DNA of 49,775 nucleotides. It comes from a bacterium. Its GTDB lineage: Bacteria > Electryoneota > Electryoneia > Electryoneales > Electryoneaceae. A model generated the notes under the pieces. The model was not told the DNA's origin and did not search any database. It saw only the letters and a program-made list of their open reading frames with translations. The stretch covers positions 1 to 49,775 of the forward strand of contig JAIOHU010000149.1 of NCBI GenBank assembly GCA_019912845.1, read 5' to 3'. Made by a program: the position numbers and the translations under genes. Positions within the stretch are counted from its first letter, which is position 1, and each line of letters begins with the position of its first letter. Positions 26,713 through 35,960 of the stretch are shown here, piece by piece.

Positions 26713-27810
26713 ATGAATAGAGCAATCCGTCAAGAACAAGACCTTAAAAAGTATCTGGGCTTTCAGGCAGATGCTGAAAAGGCTTTTTTTGGTTTGAAGC
26801 TGGTTTTTGAACCCAAAAGCATCCGTAACCTCCGTGCAAATCTCCTCGGGATGGCTTACTGGCTCTCCCTGCATAACGGCAAGAGTGGTATCGTGGTTTT
26901 GGTGCGATCCCAGATCAGTAAGACCCGGTTATTGAGTGAATGGGAATTACTGAAAAAATCGATTCATCCATCGGTAATCTCACGGTACTATCTGATCTTT
27001 GAAGAAGAGGGTAAATTCAGCAGTTTCTCACGTGAGCTGCATACCAACCAGCAAGCCTGGATCAGGGATATCCTGAAAAATAAAAATCAAACCGAAATTA
27101 AAGAGAGCAGTAAACCTCGTAAAACAGTGAGTGCACCAGCAGCTTATTACAATATTCTGAAAATCCTAATAAATGAATGGATATTTGAGCGGGGTTCGGT
27201 AACTTCCTCATGGCTGATGGAGGTTTCGGGGTACAGCTATCCGACAGTCAAAAAAGCTCTGGACAGGATGGGTAGCGAATTAAAACGGAGCTCGTCCCGT
27301 AGTGTACAATTCGACAGTTTCCCGAAAGATGAATGGGCGAAACTTTGTGCCGTGAGTGACGAAATCCAACCACTTTTACAATATTCAAAACCACAACTGA
27401 GTGAATCTAATTTTTCCGAGTATATCGAGAAATTTCAGGGGCAGGATGATTCGACCGTCGCACTGGCTGGTTTGCACGGATTAGAATACCATTTCCCCGA
27501 AGTCGACCTCCCCAAAGCTTCATCTCTCTATATCGCAGTTCATCAACAGAATGCTGAATCCATTGATGAATTGATGAAATCGATTGACCCCGAATTAACA
27601 CGCAGTATCGAGGGAAGTCATCAGAAAAATGTTTATGTCCGTATTATCGAAACTGTAGATTCCTTTTTCAGTGATGAACCTGACGGCTTCCAAATTGCTG
27701 ATCCAGTACATTGCCTGCTCGATCTGGTTGATGCCGGGCAGACTGCTTTTGTTGATTCCTGCCTTCGTTCCATTGAACAACGACATCTCCAGGAAAATCT
27801 TGCTATTTAG
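26713..27810 (+). CDS. Winged-helix protein resembling AbiEi-type antitoxin/regulator
   Basis: About 365 residues from ATG 26713; a TTG at 26695 is the alternative, and neither has a good Shine-Dalgarno. An N-terminal alpha/beta region (about 1-110) includes GIVVLVRSQISKTRLLSEW. Residues of about 145-205 form a winged helix (ILKILINEWIFE ... TSSWLMEVSGYSYPTVKKAL). The C-terminal part (about 240-355) follows the AbiEi / COG4861-like plan: AGLHGLEYHFPEV, a YIAV strand, an 'NVYVRI' strand, and IADPVHCLLDLVDAGQ before the final helix. AbiEi proteins repress their own promoter and pair with AbiEii nucleotidyltransferase toxins. No separate AbiEii gene follows, but the convergent neighbour ends in a nucleotidyltransferase domain. 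Fold assignment is moderate; the biological role is inference. Confidence 0.65.
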   Translation: MNRAIRQEQDLKKYLGFQADAEKAFFGLKLVFEPKSIRNLRANLLGMAYWLSLHNGKSGIVVLVRSQISKTRLLSEWELLKKSIHPSVISRYYLIFEEEGKFSSFSRELHTNQQAWIRDILKNKNQTEIKESSKPRKTVSAPAAYYNILKILINEWIFERGSVTSSWLMEVSGYSYPTVKKALDRMGSELKRSSSRSVQFDSFPKDEWAKLCAVSDEIQPLLQYSKPQLSESNFSEYIEKFQGQDDSTVALAGLHGLEYHFPEVDLPKASSLYIAVHQQNAESIDELMKSIDPELTRSIEGSHQKNVYVRIIETVDSFFSDEPDGFQIADPVHCLLDLVDAGQTAFVDSCLRSIEQRHLQENLAI

Positions 27811-27820
27811 AGCATCTTTT

Positions 27821-30800
27821 TTAATCGTTCGTCTTTGGAATACTCACTGTTGATATTTTTTTCGAAACTTTAATTTCTCGCGCTGCATCAGTAACTGCAC
27901 CGATTTTGACAGCATAGCTGGATCGATGCTCAATATCACTGTCGGTAACCAGATGAACATCTAGTAATTCTTCCGCACGATATCCGGTGCGCAGGTAATT
28001 CATTTCATCCAGAGCTCGGCTCCATCCTTCCAGCCAACTCATCATATCCCGGTTTTGTTCGGGGGTCTGGTCGACGTGGAGTAGAAGGTCAATATCGCTG
28101 CCATAGCTCGCAGTACCATTTTTTGTTGAACCAAATACATAAAAGCCTTTAACTCCAAATCGTTCAGGGTCCATTTGTTCGGCGATACGTTCCGCCATAC
28201 GTAACCGCCACCGCCAGTGCTCCTCGGAAGGCTGTTCGGTGACATGGGTGGGACGTTCACTGAGCTTTTCCACCACCCCTTCCGGCTGTGTCAAAATGCC
28301 GACTGCCTCATCCAGATCAGCATTCATAAAAATCTTCAAAACTTTACCATCGGTGGTTTTAGGGACATCAATAACCCGAAGTGTAGCCTCGAGATAGGAG
28401 TAATCAGGCAATATTTCCGAGAGAATGTTTTTCGACCGTTTCAGGAAATGTTCATTAAAGATATTCTCTTTCTGGTCGGGATAGAGCGGCAGATAACGAA
28501 TCGATGATTCAACCAGGTCCTGGAAAAAATGGGTGCCAAAGGAGAGGTCGGGTACATAATTCGCTTTCTGACGCGCGATTTCAATCAGGACGGCTGTATT
28601 ACTGATATCTGAATAGGTTACATTGACACCCAGCTTGATATCGCCACGACTCCCCCATCTTCCGGGACCCATCAGTATAAATTGACGTTTAGGGAGTTGT
28701 TTGTTCAACAATCCCACCGCTCGCCCGATCTTCATCAGGTCACGTTGGTTCTCAATTTTTCCATATCCTTCAGGATCGACATACACAACATGGGTTATAT
28801 CCGGAACTCTGCCATTTGAGACATAACGATTTGCGGAGAAGACGATCGCGCTTTCTGGTATATCTTTCGGAATCGGCATCGCGACATTATCATGAGTGTA
28901 ACTTTGTGGACGGCACTGCAAGAGGTAAAAATCATCGCCATCGGAAGCAAATTCGATGTCCACCGGAACCTGCAGCGTATTCTGCAGCACTGTGAGGATA
29001 TTGTGCATTCGCTCGACAAAATGTGTTCTTGTAATTAAACCCTCGAAGGTGACTACATGATCATCTTTCTCAAAATCCAGGTTGAACAGCGATGCCTGAT
29101 GGATACGTCCATCTTCTTTAATGGTTGAGACAATATTTTCAACCTGGGGATATTCATCCCCGCATTCTTTCAGGAATTCACTCATTTCTATGGTTTCAAA
29201 TTCCTGATTTTCGAGGTTGATTACATCCAGATAGCGTGGTGAATAGCGGATAATTTCATCCGGCGTCGTATTGACACGCAATCCTGGTTGCCCAGGTGCG
29301 ATCAGAATGGTATAGTCATCGCTGAGACGGTCTACTGCACGTGTGCCGAGCCCGGGCACCAGACGAATCAAACCATCCTCACGTTTAATCCTGGGTGACC
29401 AGCGAAATTCATTGTTACTGAATGCAACACCAGCAAATGAGGGAACATAAAACTTACCAACTCGTCGACCCACAACCTGCTGTATCATGATCCCCATCTC
29501 TTCATGGAAATCCAACAACCCACGTTCAGCACGGTATTCTATGGGATCAGGACCGAATGTTGAGGAATAGACTTCTGCAATGGCATCCATCAAAGCGTTC
29601 AATCGATCTTTTTTAGGACCCTGGTTCGCGAGAAAGAGGCTTGTGTATTTTCCAGAAAATGCTGACCCAAGACGGTCTTCCAACAGGCTTGAGCTACGCA
29701 CGATTAGCGGAGTTTCACCAAAATCATCCAATGCCATTGAAAGCCCCTGGACGATTTCGAGCGTGAATTGCGAATTCTTAAAGAGCTGGACAATATGTGG
29801 GTATTCCTGCCTTACCCTGCCTATTTCCTTGTATTTCTGTTCTGTGATTTCTTCAAGATTGTTATGGTGCAGGAAGTTATGAAGCCCATCAGAGGTAATA
29901 TGCCAGGTTTTCGGCATCTTCACCTTGTTGAGTGTGGGAAATTGATCCTTGTTCGCCATCAATATTCGATAGGCAAGAAATAAACCTGCACTTTTACCAC
30001 CAAGCTGCCCATGACTGTTGGGAGGATACAGCAATCGTGGGATCAAATCATAGAAATCTTCTATTTCAACATAATCTTTTCCCGTTTTGATAAACTCGAG
30101 CTGGTCGGAGAGGAACCTCCGCACCAGTGCGACTTTCACTCCTCTTTTCGTTGAATCCGACAGCTCAATCTCATCGGGTGAAAGGTGAGCGAAACGTCTG
30201 ATGGCATCGGAAATATCACTTAATGTGCTGGTTAGCTTAATCAGCGTCCTGATCAGGAAGCTGGATTTATCTTCTTGCATCCACTTCTGAACAACACTCA
30301 GAATTTCATCATCGGGAAGGTTTTTTTCTGCAATCCTGAAAATATCCTCTGACAGAACATAGATTTGGTTGCTCTTCCCCCGCTGGGATGGGCTGTTTCC
30401 ACCTGAACGCATTGAAGTCACCTGCAACGAACTGTCAGTCCCCAGCCTTTGCAACAGCTCATCCGCTTCGTGGAATCCATTCCAGCAGAGATAATTTATC
30501 ATCTGACGTGTGATACGCAGAAACAGATCGAGGTCAGTTTTTCTCAGCAGGTCAACAACTACTTTCCATTCGCCTTTACGGCTGTGTGACATATCTTCTT
30601 TTGCACTCTGCCAGTTCTCTATTACTGATCTCAGATTCTGATGCAGAATAAAATGCCCGATGCGATCTGCAATGGTCTTGATCAGCTTTAACTCTTCCTT
30701 CAGGAAAGGTCCTTCATCCATTCGGGGCATTTCACGAGTATAGTATACTCCGATTGCACCGAGCACCCTTCCATGCACCGTGATATCAGCGTGTTGTGCC

Positions 30801-31042
30801 CAGGGAGTCTCAAAGAATCCTTCTGACGTATAAGACATGCCTTCGTACGTGATTTTCACCTCAGTGATCTCTGGATATTGCCAACCGGGTGGAATCGCAC
30901 GTATCACCCCACCAAATACATCATCCAGTGAGGTTTCGGGATGATTCAGGAGGTCTTCAATCTGGTAAAGACAGTTCAGTTCCTTTGAACGTTCCTGAAG
31001 TGATTTTATCAGCTTGTCTACTTTGCGATTATTGTTCGTCAT
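27821..31042 (-). CDS. GAF-like / PEP-pyruvate-binding (PPDK_N) / nucleotidyltransferase fusion
   Basis: A 1073-residue multidomain protein. An N-terminal GAF-like region (about 10-150; DDVFGGVIRAIPPGW, GRVLGAIGVYY) is followed by a helical segment (about 155-330). A PEP/pyruvate-binding ATP-grasp domain (about 345-715) has QLGGKSAGLFLAYRIL, LIVRSSSLLEDRLGSAFSG and DFYLLQCRPQS. Next is a domain shared with the upstream gene (ILMGPGRWGS ... FGTHFFQDL, about 785-870). The C-terminus (about 940-1073) is a MNT-type nucleotidyltransferase with G971-S972 and D983/D985 (FGSTKNGTASYGSDIDLLL). The phospho-histidine swivelling domain and the PEP-binding barrel of true PEP synthase/PPDK are missing, so classical dikinase activity is unlikely. 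It overlaps the upstream paralogue by 14 bases and is convergent with the AbiEi-like gene. Confidence 0.85.
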   Translation of the reverse strand: MTNNNRKVDKLIKSLQERSKELNCLYQIEDLLNHPETSLDDVFGGVIRAIPPGWQYPEITEVKITYEGMSYTSEGFFETPWAQHADITVHGRVLGAIGVYYTREMPRMDEGPFLKEELKLIKTIADRIGHFILHQNLRSVIENWQSAKEDMSHSRKGEWKVVVDLLRKTDLDLFLRITRQMINYLCWNGFHEADELLQRLGTDSSLQVTSMRSGGNSPSQRGKSNQIYVLSEDIFRIAEKNLPDDEILSVVQKWMQEDKSSFLIRTLIKLTSTLSDISDAIRRFAHLSPDEIELSDSTKRGVKVALVRRFLSDQLEFIKTGKDYVEIEDFYDLIPRLLYPPNSHGQLGGKSAGLFLAYRILMANKDQFPTLNKVKMPKTWHITSDGLHNFLHHNNLEEITEQKYKEIGRVRQEYPHIVQLFKNSQFTLEIVQGLSMALDDFGETPLIVRSSSLLEDRLGSAFSGKYTSLFLANQGPKKDRLNALMDAIAEVYSSTFGPDPIEYRAERGLLDFHEEMGIMIQQVVGRRVGKFYVPSFAGVAFSNNEFRWSPRIKREDGLIRLVPGLGTRAVDRLSDDYTILIAPGQPGLRVNTTPDEIIRYSPRYLDVINLENQEFETIEMSEFLKECGDEYPQVENIVSTIKEDGRIHQASLFNLDFEKDDHVVTFEGLITRTHFVERMHNILTVLQNTLQVPVDIEFASDGDDFYLLQCRPQSYTHDNVAMPIPKDIPESAIVFSANRYVSNGRVPDITHVVYVDPEGYGKIENQRDLMKIGRAVGLLNKQLPKRQFILMGPGRWGSRGDIKLGVNVTYSDISNTAVLIEIARQKANYVPDLSFGTHFFQDLVESSIRYLPLYPDQKENIFNEHFLKRSKNILSEILPDYSYLEATLRVIDVPKTTDGKVLKIFMNADLDEAVGILTQPEGVVEKLSERPTHVTEQPSEEHWRWRLRMAERIAEQMDPERFGVKGFYVFGSTKNGTASYGSDIDLLLHVDQTPEQNRDMMSWLEGWSRALDEMNYLRTGYRAEELLDVHLVTDSDIEHRSSYAVKIGAVTDAAREIKVSKKISTVSIPKTND

Positions 31043-32786
31043 AAGAGATTAATCCTCGTCCACTTCTGCCATCAACTTTGATTTTCAGGGGATTTATTGT
31101 TCGGCTGTGACGTACATATTTAAGATCATTAACTATTTCGAGTCTGTCCAGCCATTCCCAATTTATTTCATATTTGCCGTTATGCTTTACTGAAAAATAG
31201 CTTACACCAAAGCTCGAGAGGTTGTGAAAAAAATGACTCCCCTGACTAAGGTCAATGTTCATCGCTGGTAAGGTAGCCTCAACAATTGATTTCGCTCCTG
31301 ATATCTGGCTCCACACTACCGGAATTCCCAGCCAGGGATCAGAACTACCCCAACGTCCAAAACCAATCAATAGAAATGGACGGTTTTGTTTAGTAAGTGC
31401 AATGTTTAGCTCTTCAATCTCTTCAGATATCTTCTGTGTGTATTTAGCTTCAAAGATATCTGGCTTTACATAGATGATATCGCTGATATCGTCTGATACG
31501 CCATTCCCCATAACATGTTCTGAGGCGAGTAGCAGGTTTGCTGTTTCGAGTTCTTTCTCTGAAATATCTACAGCTTCTGAAGATACTACCATGGGACGCA
31601 CTTGCAGGAATCCAACTCGTGCTGGTTTTGCTTTTTTGGGATCCAGTGTGACCGCAAACTCAATTTCAACCTTGGCATTCATCTGCTTTTCGCATACTAC
31701 CAGCAAGTCTTTCACAATATCATTCAACGGTAGCTCACGGTGCACAAGAATCGGGGCAAAGTTTAATACTCTGGGTCCATCAACACCCACTCCAGGGCTT
31801 AAACGATCAGATGCTGCATTGTACGTTGAAGCGACAAATTTTAATGTTTGATCTTTCTCTGCAACTTCAATTCCAGGATTTTTCATATATTCAGTTTCTT
31901 TAAGCGGATCGAATGCGGGTGGTTTTCCCATGTTTACTGCCCAGAATTTTGTCTGAGAAATCTTCATCATCTCCCCAAGATTGCTATAGGGAGGGGTGGC
32001 ACGTGGATATTCTGGCGAGTAAGTCCAGACCTTGCCACCATCAACAATTGTTTTCCCCAGTCCAAGTGCGAGATCGACAACACCTTGTTCCGGTTTCGAT
32101 TTTCCAGTGGGGTAAAAATTATAGGAACGTGCTACTCCAGAGATAACAGGATAAAAACCTTGACCTATTTTTTGTCCCACAACTTCCTGAATGATGACCG
32201 CCATCTTTTCGTCACGGATATCTTTTCCAGCAAGTTGTATGTATGCCTTCGCCTCTTTAAAAAATGTTGAAGCCCAGACAAACTTGATCGCTTCAACCAG
32301 CTTGTTGAACCGTTTTTGTGTCTCAATCTCATTGTTAGGTATCATTTTGGTGCCATACACACCAGCAAATGGTCGATACATGGCATCTTCCAGAAGGCTG
32401 GAGGAACGTACAGCGAGCGGGGTTTTCACATTACGAATCAATCCCATTACATCACCGATATACTCGCTGGGAAAATCTCCTTTCTGGAATTCATGACCGA
32501 TCAGTTGATCGCTTTTATCAGAGCACGCCATCTCATACAACTCATTCCGGCTCATGAACTTATCGAAGATCTCGGTAGTTAAAACTGTCAGACGGGGAAT
32601 ATTAACCGTGACGCCTGGAAATTTATCAGCATCAAAATATTCATCGAGCGTGTCCTTGATAAACGCCAGACCATGCGCTTTACCGCCCATTTCACCTTTA
32701 CCAATTGCGGTGAAGTCTTCATGGGATTCAAAAAATCTGCGATCAAATTCGGGAATTTTCTGGCTGGATTCTGTCCGCGGGTTCAT
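31029..32786 (-). CDS. PEP/pyruvate-binding (PPDK_N) domain protein
   Basis: A 585-residue protein from ATG 32786, with GAGG about six bases upstream; a longer frame begins at 32819. The ATP-grasp PPDK_N domain spans about 25-405: MGGKAHGLAFIKDTL, LAVRSSSLLEDAMYRPFAG, MAVIIQEVVGQ and RVGFLQVRPM. It is followed by the same distinctive module as in the downstream gene (LLIGFGRWGS ... QGSHFFHNL, about 470-540). It lacks the GAF-like front and nucleotidyltransferase tail of its partner and also lacks a phospho-His domain. The two genes are clear paralogues, overlap by 14 bases and are surely co-expressed, suggesting a two-subunit complex. The substrate is unknown; ATP-dependent phosphotransfer to a partner protein is one possibility. 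Confidence 0.87.
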   Translation of the reverse strand: MNPRTESSQKIPEFDRRFFESHEDFTAIGKGEMGGKAHGLAFIKDTLDEYFDADKFPGVTVNIPRLTVLTTEIFDKFMSRNELYEMACSDKSDQLIGHEFQKGDFPSEYIGDVMGLIRNVKTPLAVRSSSLLEDAMYRPFAGVYGTKMIPNNEIETQKRFNKLVEAIKFVWASTFFKEAKAYIQLAGKDIRDEKMAVIIQEVVGQKIGQGFYPVISGVARSYNFYPTGKSKPEQGVVDLALGLGKTIVDGGKVWTYSPEYPRATPPYSNLGEMMKISQTKFWAVNMGKPPAFDPLKETEYMKNPGIEVAEKDQTLKFVASTYNAASDRLSPGVGVDGPRVLNFAPILVHRELPLNDIVKDLLVVCEKQMNAKVEIEFAVTLDPKKAKPARVGFLQVRPMVVSSEAVDISEKELETANLLLASEHVMGNGVSDDISDIIYVKPDIFEAKYTQKISEEIEELNIALTKQNRPFLLIGFGRWGSSDPWLGIPVVWSQISGAKSIVEATLPAMNIDLSQGSHFFHNLSSFGVSYFSVKHNGKYEINWEWLDRLEIVNDLKYVRHSRTINPLKIKVDGRSGRGLISYDEQ

Positions 32787-32941
32787 TATGTCCTCGTAAA
32801 AATATATTCGAGAAGCCAAATCATAGGTACGGTCAACTTATATTCATTTAATATACTCAAAGTTTTGCAGGTAATGGAATGAAAATAAGAACTCAAGCTG
32901 CCTCCCCTTTTTCATCACAGATGCTTGCATTAGAAATCGGA

Positions 32942-32982
32942 TTATTGCAAATTGGTTTGCGACACAAACTAATTTGCAATAA
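32942..32982. promoter_or_regulatory. 41-base near-perfect palindrome (operator or mRNA hairpin)
   Basis: TTATTGCAAATT and AATTTGCAATAA (12 bp, perfect) flank GTTTG-CGACA-CAAAC (5 bp, 5-base loop), with a single G/T opposite pair between them. It ends one base before the Shine-Dalgarno AAGGAG of the membrane-protein gene. It could be a repressor site for the winged-helix regulator encoded two genes on, or a leader hairpin. Confidence 0.75.
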
Positions 32983-32995
32983 CAAGGAGTGCATT

Positions 32996-33604
32996 ATGGC
33001 TTTCCCAGACTTAAACTCCCTTGAAAAGGAGAGTTATCACTTGCATAATTCAGATGGAGCGGTTGAGTTAGTTATGGGTGTTGGTTTCGTTTGGATATCT
33101 CTTATGCTGTATGGAGGTGGAGGAGCACCAATCGGCATCGTCCCTGTATTCATGATTTTACTCATGAGAGCATTCAAGAAGCATATCACCAACCCGCGGA
33201 TAGGATATGTTAATTGGGGTGAAAAGAGAAAAGACCGGATTTCCAGAGGCAAATCCTCTTTAGTCGCTATTATCGTTGTACTGTTGACTTTTTTCATCAT
33301 TTTGTATGTGTTTTTAAGGAAGAATGAGGGTCTAGTCCAATTGATAAATCCGTTTATTCCCTACATTTTCGCGCTAGTGCTGGGATCGGTATTTTGCATT
33401 GTGGCATATATCAGAACTCTGCCCCACCTTTATTTTTTCGGGTTCGTTGCATTTTTACTGGTCATCTTTAAATCATCACTTCATTTGAATCTGCAATCAA
33501 TAACGCTGATTCTCGGAATTCCTCTTGCGGCGTGGGGATCTGTGAAACTAATGATGTTTTTGAAGAAAAACCCCATGTTAGAGAAAAATGAAAAGGAAAG
33601 CTAA
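32996..33604 (+). CDS. Small multi-pass membrane protein next to a winged-helix regulator
   Basis: A 202-residue protein from ATG 32996, with AAGGAG seven bases upstream; an ORF reading back to 32879 crosses a palindrome and has no ribosome site. A hydrophilic start (AFPDLNSLEKESYHLHNSDG) precedes five or six transmembrane segments, including AVELVMGVGFVWISLML, SSLVAIIVVLLTFFIILYVF, PFIPYIFALVLGSVFCIVA and LYFFGFVAFLLVIF. The stop codon abuts the GTG of the winged-helix gene, so both are on one transcript. I do not recognise a named family. This pairing of a small membrane protein with a HTH_34-type regulator behind a palindrome suggests a self-regulated stress or transport unit. Confidence 0.8.
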   Translation: MAFPDLNSLEKESYHLHNSDGAVELVMGVGFVWISLMLYGGGGAPIGIVPVFMILLMRAFKKHITNPRIGYVNWGEKRKDRISRGKSSLVAIIVVLLTFFIILYVFLRKNEGLVQLINPFIPYIFALVLGSVFCIVAYIRTLPHLYFFGFVAFLLVIFKSSLHLNLQSITLILGIPLAAWGSVKLMMFLKKNPMLEKNEKES

Positions 33605-33925
33605 GTGTTGGGAAAGACCGAAAACAATCCTGAAAAACCTGATGAACTAGATAAACTGATTCATGAACCTACACGTCTTAAGTTAATAGCTCAGTTGTAT
33701 GTTTTAGAGTCTGCCGATTTTGTCTTTCTTCAGAACAGGTTGCTCTTAACCCAGGGTAATTTATCTTCGCATATGAACAAGCTGGAAGAAGCTGGATATG
33801 TTCTGGTGGAGAAGACCTTTGTCAAAAAAAAACCAAGAACCCTATTCAGCCTGACCACAAAAGGGCGTACTGCATTTGAAAATTACAGAGATAACATTCA
33901 CAAGATGCTTGACGCTGATCCTTAG
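33605..33925 (+). CDS. Winged-helix transcriptional regulator (MarR/HTH_34-like)
   Basis: A 106-residue DNA-binding protein. After a charged N-terminus comes HEPTRLKLIAQLYVLESADF, then the helix-turn-helix RLLLTQGNLSSHMNKLEEAGYV and the wing VEKTFVKKKPRTLFSLTTKGR, the pattern of 'winged helix DNA-binding domain' (PF13601) regulators. No effector domain is present. GTG 33605 directly follows the TAA of the membrane-protein gene, with AAGGA about seven bases upstream inside that gene. It is a plausible ligand for the 41-base palindrome in front of the pair. Confidence 0.9.
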   Translation: MLGKTENNPEKPDELDKLIHEPTRLKLIAQLYVLESADFVFLQNRLLLTQGNLSSHMNKLEEAGYVLVEKTFVKKKPRTLFSLTTKGRTAFENYRDNIHKMLDADP

Positions 33926-34390
33926 GAGACGATAGTATTGCATAATACGATGCAATTCATGACCAACTACCTACCTCAAACATTCAAGGCTTTTAATCCA
34001 ATCAGGTCTTCTCATGTAATTTTCTGCCATCAAATTGATTTAGTTGAATAGCAGATTGACCCCGGATCAACCAGGGCATGCTAAATCCCATACTTGAGTT
34101 ATTAGACATTGGACAAGTCCAATGCCAACATGCAAAGCATCAGTGAATAATTAATCTACTATGCCATACTCATCTACCGGCAAAAAACAATTTTCCTGCT
34201 AGAACGCTTTCATAATTGCGAACAGTTTCACTATCTTCCTATTCTTGGAAAAAACCAGCCAATTGATGGTTGAGATCTCTGTTTCATATAACTCGTTAAT
34301 TGGATGATCAGCTAGAACATCCTTTTCATAAACGATGAGCACAAATCAAGTATCTTGAATCACCTGATACACATACATAAAGAGTTAGCT
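33926..34390. other. Intergenic region before the decarboxylase operon
   Basis: About 465 bases without a supported gene. It contains copy B of the dispersed repeat (34052-34141). The promoter of the decarboxylase operon should lie in the last 200 bases; I see no riboswitch or strong hairpin there. The open frame reaching back to 34355 from the mmdA-like gene lacks a ribosome site. Confidence 0.5.
34052..34141. repeat. Dispersed MITE-like repeat, copy B
   Basis: These 90 bases align almost continuously with 24760-24850: CAGATTG at the left, an ACTTGAGTTATTA segment, then CATTGGAC-AA-GTCCAATG (perfect 8-bp arms), GCCAACA and CAAAGCATC at the right. The outer inverted ends seen in copy A are degraded here, and the first hairpin has lost part of its pairing. 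Confidence 0.75.
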
Positions 34391-35950
34391 ATGGAAGAAA
34401 TCGAGAAAAAATTACTTAAGCTGCAGGAGATGCGTGAGGAAGCACGCAAGGGTGGTGGTGAAAAACGTATCGCCGCGCAGCATGGAAAAGGGAAATATAC
34501 CGCACGAGAACGTATTTTCCGTCTCCTCGACGAGGGTTCGTTTGAGGAGTTTGATATGTTTGTCACACACCGTGAAAAATCATTCGGTCTGGATGAACAG
34601 TCCTTCCTCAGCGATGGAGTGGTCACCGGGCATGGCACGATTCATGGACGTCAAGTGATGGTATTTTCTCAGGACTTTACAGTTTTCGGTGGCTCATTGA
34701 GTGAGATGTTTGCGAAAAAAATCTGTAAAATCATGGACTATGCGATCAAGGTAGGTGTCCCGATCATCGGCTTGAATGATTCCGGTGGAGCACGTATTCA
34801 GGAAGGTGTGCTCAGTCTCGCGGGGTATGCCGATGTCTTCCTTCGCAATGTGATGGCATCAGGAGTTGTTCCTCAGATATCTGCGATTTTAGGACCTTGT
34901 GCAGGTGGTGCAGTTTACAGCCCGGCAATCACTGATTTTTCCATCATGGCGAAGGATATCAGCTACATGTTCGTCACGGGTCCGAAGGTGGTAAAATCAG
35001 TCACCAATGAAGTGGTTACCACCGAGCAACTTGGCGGACCGGACATCCACGCTTCTAAAAGTGGTGTCGCACATTTCATTGCAGAGGATGAAGATGATTC
35101 TTTTCAGCTTATTCGTAAACTTTTGACCTTTTTGCCCCAGAACAATATGGAGGAGACACCTCTAGTCAGCAATGATGATCCTATTGATCGTCTCGAAGAC
35201 GACCTCAACTATGTGATCCCTTCTGATCCTAATCTTCCCTACGACATGAGAACTATCATCGAGTTGGTTGTGGATCAAGGTGATTTTTTGGAGGTTCGCA
35301 GACGTTGGGCACCGAATATCATTTGCGCATTCGCGCGCTTCAATGGTCGTGCTGTTGGAATTATTGCCAATCAACCTTCCCATCTGGCTGGTGTATTGGA
35401 CAACCTTGCCAGCCGTAAAGCGGCAGCCATGATTCGTTTCTGTGATGCATTCAACATCCCTGTAGTGACTTTTGTCGATGTCCCCGGCTTTATGCCAGGC
35501 ACACGTCAGGAGTATGAGGGCATTATACTTAATGGTGCCAAGTTGTTGTACGCCTACGCTGAAGCGACAGTCCCCAAAATTACCATCATCACTCGTAAAG
35601 CGTATGGTGGAGCATACGATGTGATGAGTTCCAAACATTTGCGTGGAGACCTGAACTACGCCTGGCCGATGGCGGAAATTGCTGTCATGGGACCGGCAGG
35701 AGCGGTGGAGGTTTTGTACGGTCGGAAGGTAAAAGAGATGGAGCCGGAAGAGGGGAAAAAATTCCTGAAAGAAAAAGAGAAAGAATACAGAGATCAGTTT
35801 GCGAATCCATACAATGCTGCTCGTCTCGGTTTCATTGATGATGTAATCGAACCACGTAACACCAGGTTCCGTATTATTCGTGGCTTGGAGTCACTCGCTG
35901 GCAAACGAGATTCCAACCCGCCTAAAAAACATGGATGTATTCCATTATAA
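34391..35950 (+). CDS. mmdA: Methylmalonyl-CoA decarboxylase alpha subunit (carboxyltransferase)
   Basis: A 519-residue carboxyltransferase of the MmdA / propionyl-CoA carboxylase beta family. It moves the carboxyl group of (S)-methylmalonyl-CoA to biotin on the carrier subunit. Signature regions are [77 protein letters not shown] and [14 protein letters not shown], with the C-terminal domain near 260-519. ATG 34391 is chosen because it begins the conserved [14 protein letters not shown]. The neighbours encode the OadG-like, biotin-carrier and Na+-pump subunits, which argues for the sodium-pumping decarboxylase rather than a biotin carboxylase-dependent enzyme. Methylmalonyl-CoA is the best guess among acyl-CoA substrates. 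Confidence 0.93.
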   Translation: MEEIEKKLLKLQEMREEARKGGGEKRIAAQHGKGKYTARERIFRLLDEGSFEEFDMFVTHREKSFGLDEQSFLSDGVVTGHGTIHGRQVMVFSQDFTVFGGSLSEMFAKKICKIMDYAIKVGVPIIGLNDSGGARIQEGVLSLAGYADVFLRNVMASGVVPQISAILGPCAGGAVYSPAITDFSIMAKDISYMFVTGPKVVKSVTNEVVTTEQLGGPDIHASKSGVAHFIAEDEDDSFQLIRKLLTFLPQNNMEETPLVSNDDPIDRLEDDLNYVIPSDPNLPYDMRTIIELVVDQGDFLEVRRRWAPNIICAFARFNGRAVGIIANQPSHLAGVLDNLASRKAAAMIRFCDAFNIPVVTFVDVPGFMPGTRQEYEGIILNGAKLLYAYAEATVPKITIITRKAYGGAYDVMSSKHLRGDLNYAWPMAEIAVMGPAGAVEVLYGRKVKEMEPEEGKKFLKEKEKEYRDQFANPYNAARLGFIDDVIEPRNTRFRIIRGLESLAGKRDSNPPKKHGCIPL

Positions 35951-35960
35951 TTGAGGAATA

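Noticed and set aside
26713..31042. Calling the locus a complete AbiE toxin-antitoxin system
   Set aside because: The nucleotidyltransferase is a domain of a large fusion, is convergent rather than cotranscribed, and the AbiEi match was judged by eye only; kept as a hypothesis.
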